From: Bacteroidales bacterium
Lineage (GTDB): Bacteria > Bacteroidota > Bacteroidia > Bacteroidales > UBA932
Reading direction: 5' to 3'
Length of the DNA: 44,300 nt
Assembly: GCA_024699055.1 (NCBI GenBank)
Contig: JAILQG010000048.1
Span: forward strand, 1 to 44,300
The notes under the pieces were generated by a model. That model saw only the letters and a list, made by a program, of their open reading frames with translations, made no database searches and was not told where the DNA came from. A program made the position numbers and the translations under genes. Shown piece by piece: positions 41,753 to 44,300 of this stretch. Within the stretch, counting starts at the first letter, position 1. Each line of letters opens with the position of its first letter.

Positions 41753-42289
41753 CTATTTTTTTGCGGGACCCGGGTTTTTCTTATCGCGGTTCAGCCTCTT
41801 GACAGCATTCACCTTGAGGGGTTCTTTCCATGGAGAGAACACGGTGCCTTCGGTGGTCTTGATGGTCTTGACCTGCTGAATCGAAAGATCGGGGACCTTC
41901 AGGGACATATCCTTGCGGATGTCTTCGGGCTGGCGCATCTCTTCCTTGTCTTTCTCGAGGGAATCCGTCTTGCTTTTAAGCTTTGCAAGAGAGGCCTCCC
42001 TATATTCTTTAATGGCGGCATTTTCCTCCTCGGTGGGAGCAAGCATGACGACCACGTGGCCGGGCTCGCCCATAATGGGAACCAGCACGTCCCTGCCGGG
42101 AACGACATAGGTCTCGGGAGTAAGGGAGCTGGCTTTCAGGGTAACGCCGTAATAAACGTCTATAGCAGAGATTGCGAGGCCGGTAGGATCAATGATGGCG
42201 GTGATAACCGGGCCTTTGTTCTGCTTGCATGAAACCGATGCTGCAGCTACGGCGAGAACGGCTGCACAAATCAATATTAACCTTTTCAT
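41753..42289 (-). CDS. Small lipoprotein of unknown function with charged helical C-terminus
   Basis: The protein has 178 residues. A lipoprotein signal (MKRLILICAAVLAVAAASVSC, Cys21) is followed by a beta-rich middle (TGLAISAIDVYYGVTLKAS, YVVPGRDVLVPIMG). A Lys/Glu-rich helix then follows (about 85-125, including SLAKLKSKTDSLEKDKEEM), with coiled-coil character. The tail is basic and Pro-rich (NRDKKNPGPAKK). I do not recognise a family. It has its own -7 box (42327-42334) and a terminator, so it is a single-gene unit beside tRNA-Ser. Confidence 0.75.
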   Translation of the reverse strand: MKRLILICAAVLAVAAASVSCKQNKGPVITAIIDPTGLAISAIDVYYGVTLKASSLTPETYVVPGRDVLVPIMGEPGHVVVMLAPTEEENAAIKEYREASLAKLKSKTDSLEKDKEEMRQPEDIRKDMSLKVPDLSIQQVKTIKTTEGTVFSPWKEPLKVNAVKRLNRDKKNPGPAKK

Positions 42290-42326
42290 ATTCTTGAGTT
42301 TGTTCTTTTTATTTACATAAATCGTG

Positions 42327-42334
42327 CAAATATA
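42327..42334 (-). promoter_or_regulatory. -7 promoter box for the small lipoprotein
   Basis: TATATTTG on the minus strand, 37 nt before the ATG at 42289; no good -33 element at 19 bp. Confidence 0.5.
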
Positions 42335-42356
42335 TAAAAAATTCCAAATTTTGCTT

Positions 42357-42364
42357 TATCTTTG
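42357..42364 (+). promoter_or_regulatory. -7 promoter box for tRNA-Ser
   Basis: TATCTTTG matches TAnnTTTG on the plus strand, 41 nt before the tRNA 5' end, giving a leader of roughly 35 nt to be removed by processing. The -33 region is poor. Confidence 0.5.
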
Positions 42365-42405
42365 CAGTCCGATTTGAGTTAAGCTTCGGCTTCACGAGTC
42401 CCTCC

Positions 42406-42492
42406 GGAGAGGTGGGTGAGTGGCTGAAACCACAGGTTTGCTAAACCTGCATACGGGTAACCGTATCAAGGGTTCGAATCCCTTCCTCTCCG
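42406..42492 (+). tRNA. tRNA-Ser (anticodon GCU)
   Basis: The gene is 87 nt long. Acceptor arms are GGAGAGG (42406-42412) and CCTCTCC (42485-42491) with discriminator G42492; the 3' CCA is not encoded. Anticodon stem CAGGT/ACCTG encloses loop TTGCTAA with anticodon GCT at 42440-42442, reading AGC and AGU. The long variable arm (around 42450-42466) is typical of serine tRNA, and GGTTCGAATCC is the T-arm. A structured non-coding region follows at once on the 3' side. Confidence 0.97.
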
Positions 42493-42499
42493 CAAAGCG

Positions 42500-42624
42500 G
42501 TAATACAGCTGGTCGCAATTTGCGATCAGTTGTATTTGGTTCACGACCCGTCGAAAGCTTGCTTTCGGTAAGGGTCGGGGGCCAAATACAGCGAGGAGGC
42601 CCGAAGGGCCGACAGCTGTATTAC
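42500..42624. repeat. Nested inverted-repeat element with four alternating AATACAGC-type half-sites
   Basis: Half-sites alternate in orientation: AATACAGCTG (42502-42511), CAGTTGTATT (42528-42536 region, reverse), CCAAATACA (42582-42590) and CAGCTGTATTAC (42613-42624, reverse). Outer pair GTAATACAGCTG (42500-42511) with CAGCTGTATTAC is a perfect 12-bp inverted repeat. A competing local hairpin pairs 42502-42516 with 42522-42536 (15 bp, two G-U pairs on the plus-strand RNA). TGTATTTGG (42531-42539) pairs with CCAAATACA and encloses CGACCC/GGGTCG and GAAAGC/GCTTTC. GGCCC-gaa-GGGCC (42598-42610) is a third hairpin. It follows tRNA-Ser immediately. The role is unknown: REP/BIME-like repeat, ncRNA or complex terminator. 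Confidence 0.7.
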
Positions 42625-42639
42625 ATGAATTGCAGGGCC

Positions 42640-42726
42640 CCGCGGCGAGCGGTCAGGGATAGCGCAAGCGGCCGCAGGCCGCGCCGCGGAATCCCTGGAG
42701 GGCGTTAGCCCGACGAAATCCCGTCG
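42640..42726. repeat. Second folded segment with possible pseudoknot between tRNA-Ser and asnB
   Basis: CCGCGGCG (42640-42647) pairs perfectly with CGCCGCGG (42682-42689). Inside is GCGGCC-gca-GGCCGC (42668-42682, sharing C42682). CAGGGAT (42654-42660), within that loop, is the exact complement of ATCCCTG (42691-42697) just outside it, a crossing pair as in an H-type pseudoknot. GGGC-gtta-GCCC (42700-42711) and CGACG/CGTCG (42711-42726) follow. With 42500-42624 it fills the 246-bp gap, which holds no coding frame I would support. Confidence 0.6.
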
Positions 42727-42738
42727 AGAGGAAGGGTC

Positions 42739-44300
42739 TCAGAGGGCACTCTGATGTACTCCTGCCACTGCGCGACCGCTGGGTTCGTTCATGTTTTTGA
42801 AAGCCTCATCCCATTCCAATGCGATGGCGGTTGAACAAGCAACACTTGCTTCACTTGGGACACTGCGCGCCGCGCTGTCGGAGGGGAAGTGAGAAGCAAA
42901 AATACTGCGGTAGTAATATTCCTCCTTGTTCTTGGGAGGGTTGATTGGAAAACGCTCGGCAGCATGTTCCATCTGCTCATCAGAGACCGCCTCAGCCGTG
43001 ATTTTCTTCAGAGTGTCAATCCAGGAATATCCGACACCGTCGCTGAACTGTTCTTTTTGCCTCCAGACGATCTCTTCGGGAAGCATATCTGCAAAGGCTT
43101 CGCGTAGAATCCGTTTTTCCATCGTTTTTCCGGGGCACATCTTTGCTTCGGGGTTAGTGCGCATTGCTACATCCAGGAACTCTTTGTCCAGGAACGGGAC
43201 ACGGCCTTCTACGCCCCATGCAGACAGACTTTTGTTGGCACGAAGGCAGTCGTATAGATGAAGCTTAGAGAGTTTGCGGACGGTTTCTTCATGGAATGCG
43301 CGAGCACTGGGGGCCTTGTGGAAATAGAGATATCCTCCAAAGATTTCGTCCGCTCCCTCTCCCGATAGCACCATTTTTATTCCCATTGATTTGATTACCC
43401 TGGCCAGAAGGTACATCGGAGTGGAAGCGCGGACTGTGGTAATATCATATGTCTCAATGAAATATATGACATCCCGGATGGCATCTAAGCCTTCCTGGAT
43501 TGTATAGTTGATTTCATGATGTACGGTTCCGATATGCTCGGCTACAATTTTCGCCTTCGCCAAGTCGGGAGCTCCTTTCAATCCAACGGCAAAACTATGC
43601 AGCCTGGGCCAGTAGGCCTTCGTCCGCGAGTCATCTTCAATGCGCATTTCGGAATATCTTTCTGCTATAGCTGAAACGACTGAAGAGTCGAGACCTCCGC
43701 TGAGCAGGACGCCATAGGGCACGTCGGACATCATCTGCCGGCGGACGGCGGCACTAAGGCTCTGACGGATATCCTCGGAACTTGCCTCATTGTCTTTCAC
43801 TGAATCATATGACATCCAGTCGCGGGTGTACCAGCGTTTCATTCCGGGTTCGCGGCTCCAGTAGAAATGGCCCGGCAGGAAGGGTTCGTAGCGCTCGCAT
43901 TGCCCTTCCAGCGCCTTAAGTTCAGAGGCAACATATACGGTTCCATCACTGTCAAACCCGATATAAAGAGGAATGACCCCGATGGGATCGCGGGCGATGA
44001 GGAATTCGTCACGGTCTTCGTCATAGAGCGCGAAGGCGAAGATGCCGCTCAGTTCTTCCAGGAAATCCGGTCCCTTGTCCCGGTAAAGAGCCAGAATGAC
44101 CTCGCAGTCGCTTCCCGTCTGGAAATCATACTTCCCGGCATAACGGCGGCGGATCTCCTGGTGGTTGTAAATCTCGCCATTCACGGCCAGCACCTGCTTC
44201 CCGTCCGGGGAGACAAGCGGCTGTCCCCCCGATTCCGGGTCTACGATACTCAAGCGCTCATGGGCCAGGATCGCGCTTCCGCCGCACCAGATACCGCTCC
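42739..44300 (-). CDS. asnB: Glutamine-dependent asparagine synthetase AsnB (5' end off the window)
   Basis: About 520 codons are present. The frame continues off the right edge through SGIWCGGSAILAHERLSIVD, so the TTG at 44253 is internal and the catalytic Cys1 is outside. It makes asparagine from aspartate and glutamine. The glutaminase domain shows VNGEIYNH and TGSDCEVILALY; the synthetase domain has the PP-loop LLSGGLDSS, LSGEGADEIFGGYLYFHKAP, WGVEGRVPFLD and a segment reading WRQKEQFSDGVGYSWIDTL. From memory it resembles E. coli AsnB along its whole length, down to the C-terminal PSGRAVAGVHQSAL. By eye GC content and codon use look lower than in mutS or yfhO, which may mean a different history. 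Confidence 0.96.
   Translation of the reverse strand, partial: SGIWCGGSAILAHERLSIVDPESGGQPLVSPDGKQVLAVNGEIYNHQEIRRRYAGKYDFQTGSDCEVILALYRDKGPDFLEELSGIFAFALYDEDRDEFLIARDPIGVIPLYIGFDSDGTVYVASELKALEGQCERYEPFLPGHFYWSREPGMKRWYTRDWMSYDSVKDNEASSEDIRQSLSAAVRRQMMSDVPYGVLLSGGLDSSVVSAIAERYSEMRIEDDSRTKAYWPRLHSFAVGLKGAPDLAKAKIVAEHIGTVHHEINYTIQEGLDAIRDVIYFIETYDITTVRASTPMYLLARVIKSMGIKMVLSGEGADEIFGGYLYFHKAPSARAFHEETVRKLSKLHLYDCLRANKSLSAWGVEGRVPFLDKEFLDVAMRTNPEAKMCPGKTMEKRILREAFADMLPEEIVWRQKEQFSDGVGYSWIDTLKKITAEAVSDEQMEHAAERFPINPPKNKEEYYYRSIFASHFPSDSAARSVPSEASVACSTAIALEWDEAFKNMNEPSGRAVAGVHQSAL

Noticed and set aside
40481..42232. 583-codon open frame on the plus strand
   Set aside because: It is antisense of the acyltransferase-type gene and two neighbouring genes; composition is that of a shadow frame in GC-rich DNA and no domain is seen.
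42493..42738. Reading the structured gap as a CRISPR array or an IS remnant
   Set aside because: There are no regularly spaced direct repeats, no transposase fragment and no target-site duplication; the repeats are inverted and nested.

Overview
The window looks like chromosomal core genome of a GC-rich member of the Bacteroidales (Bacteroidota). By eye it is roughly 55-60% GC. The lineage call rests on several things seen in the sequence: promoters of the Bacteroidota type (TTTG, 19 bp, TAnnTTTG) instead of E. coli type -35/-10 boxes; lineage-typical families (DUF4988/PL29-type N-terminal lipoprotein, DUF5106-like thioredoxin lipoprotein, serine palmitoyltransferase-type enzyme, BIg2 lipoprotein, radical-SAM-associated-type lipoprotein); and few Shine-Dalgarno sequences. 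A Rikenellaceae/Alistipes-like or related uncultured gut lineage fits, but the genus cannot be settled from the sequence alone. No insertion sequence, prophage or CRISPR array was seen.

Layout. 1-624: 5' end of ruvB leaving the window on the left, then an AT-rich gap that separates it from the divergent mfd and carries a cluster of DnaA-box-like nonamers (candidate replication origin). 625-10071: mfd, then an envelope-biogenesis run coaX - outer membrane protein - TPR protein - lptC, followed by a PpiD/SurA-like foldase. 10096-19462: ychF, a secreted endonuclease/exonuclease/phosphatase-family gene that has lost its stop codon, a six-repeat BIg2 lipoprotein, a small lipoprotein, galK, a CpXC protein, a YeiH-type transporter with a small membrane partner, and a small lipoprotein. 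19508-25941: a large gluzincin/beta-propeller/outer-membrane-barrel protein divergent from a Na/Pi cotransporter, a thioredoxin-like lipoprotein, an Ala/Ser/Thr-rich small protein and a TerB-like protein.

25953-31986 is one tight minus-strand run (DUF4988 lipoprotein, M6 protease, thyA, galM, msrA, rnhB, mostly with 4-nt overlaps or gaps under 25 nt). It is divergent from folA and an NSS transporter across a 219-bp regulatory gap. 33972-40185 is a second minus-strand run with 4-nt overlaps (mutS, a GT4 glycosyltransferase, yfhO). Next come a sphingolipid-type acyltransferase operon, a small lipoprotein, tRNA-Ser(GCU), a 246-bp highly structured gap, and asnB leaving the window on the right.

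How the genes work together: thyA and folA close the dTMP/folate cycle. galK and galM serve the galactose pathway but are not adjacent. lptC, the TPR and outer-membrane proteins, the foldase, the glycosyltransferase, YfhO and the serine palmitoyltransferase-type enzyme are all tied to building the outer envelope. ruvB, mfd, mutS and rnhB are DNA maintenance genes. I see no obvious dedicated novel multi-gene system. The signals most worth following are the folded element between tRNA-Ser and asnB, the DnaA-box-like array next to mfd, and the recurrent placement of the -7 promoter box only 4-8 nt before start codons (leaderless mRNAs).
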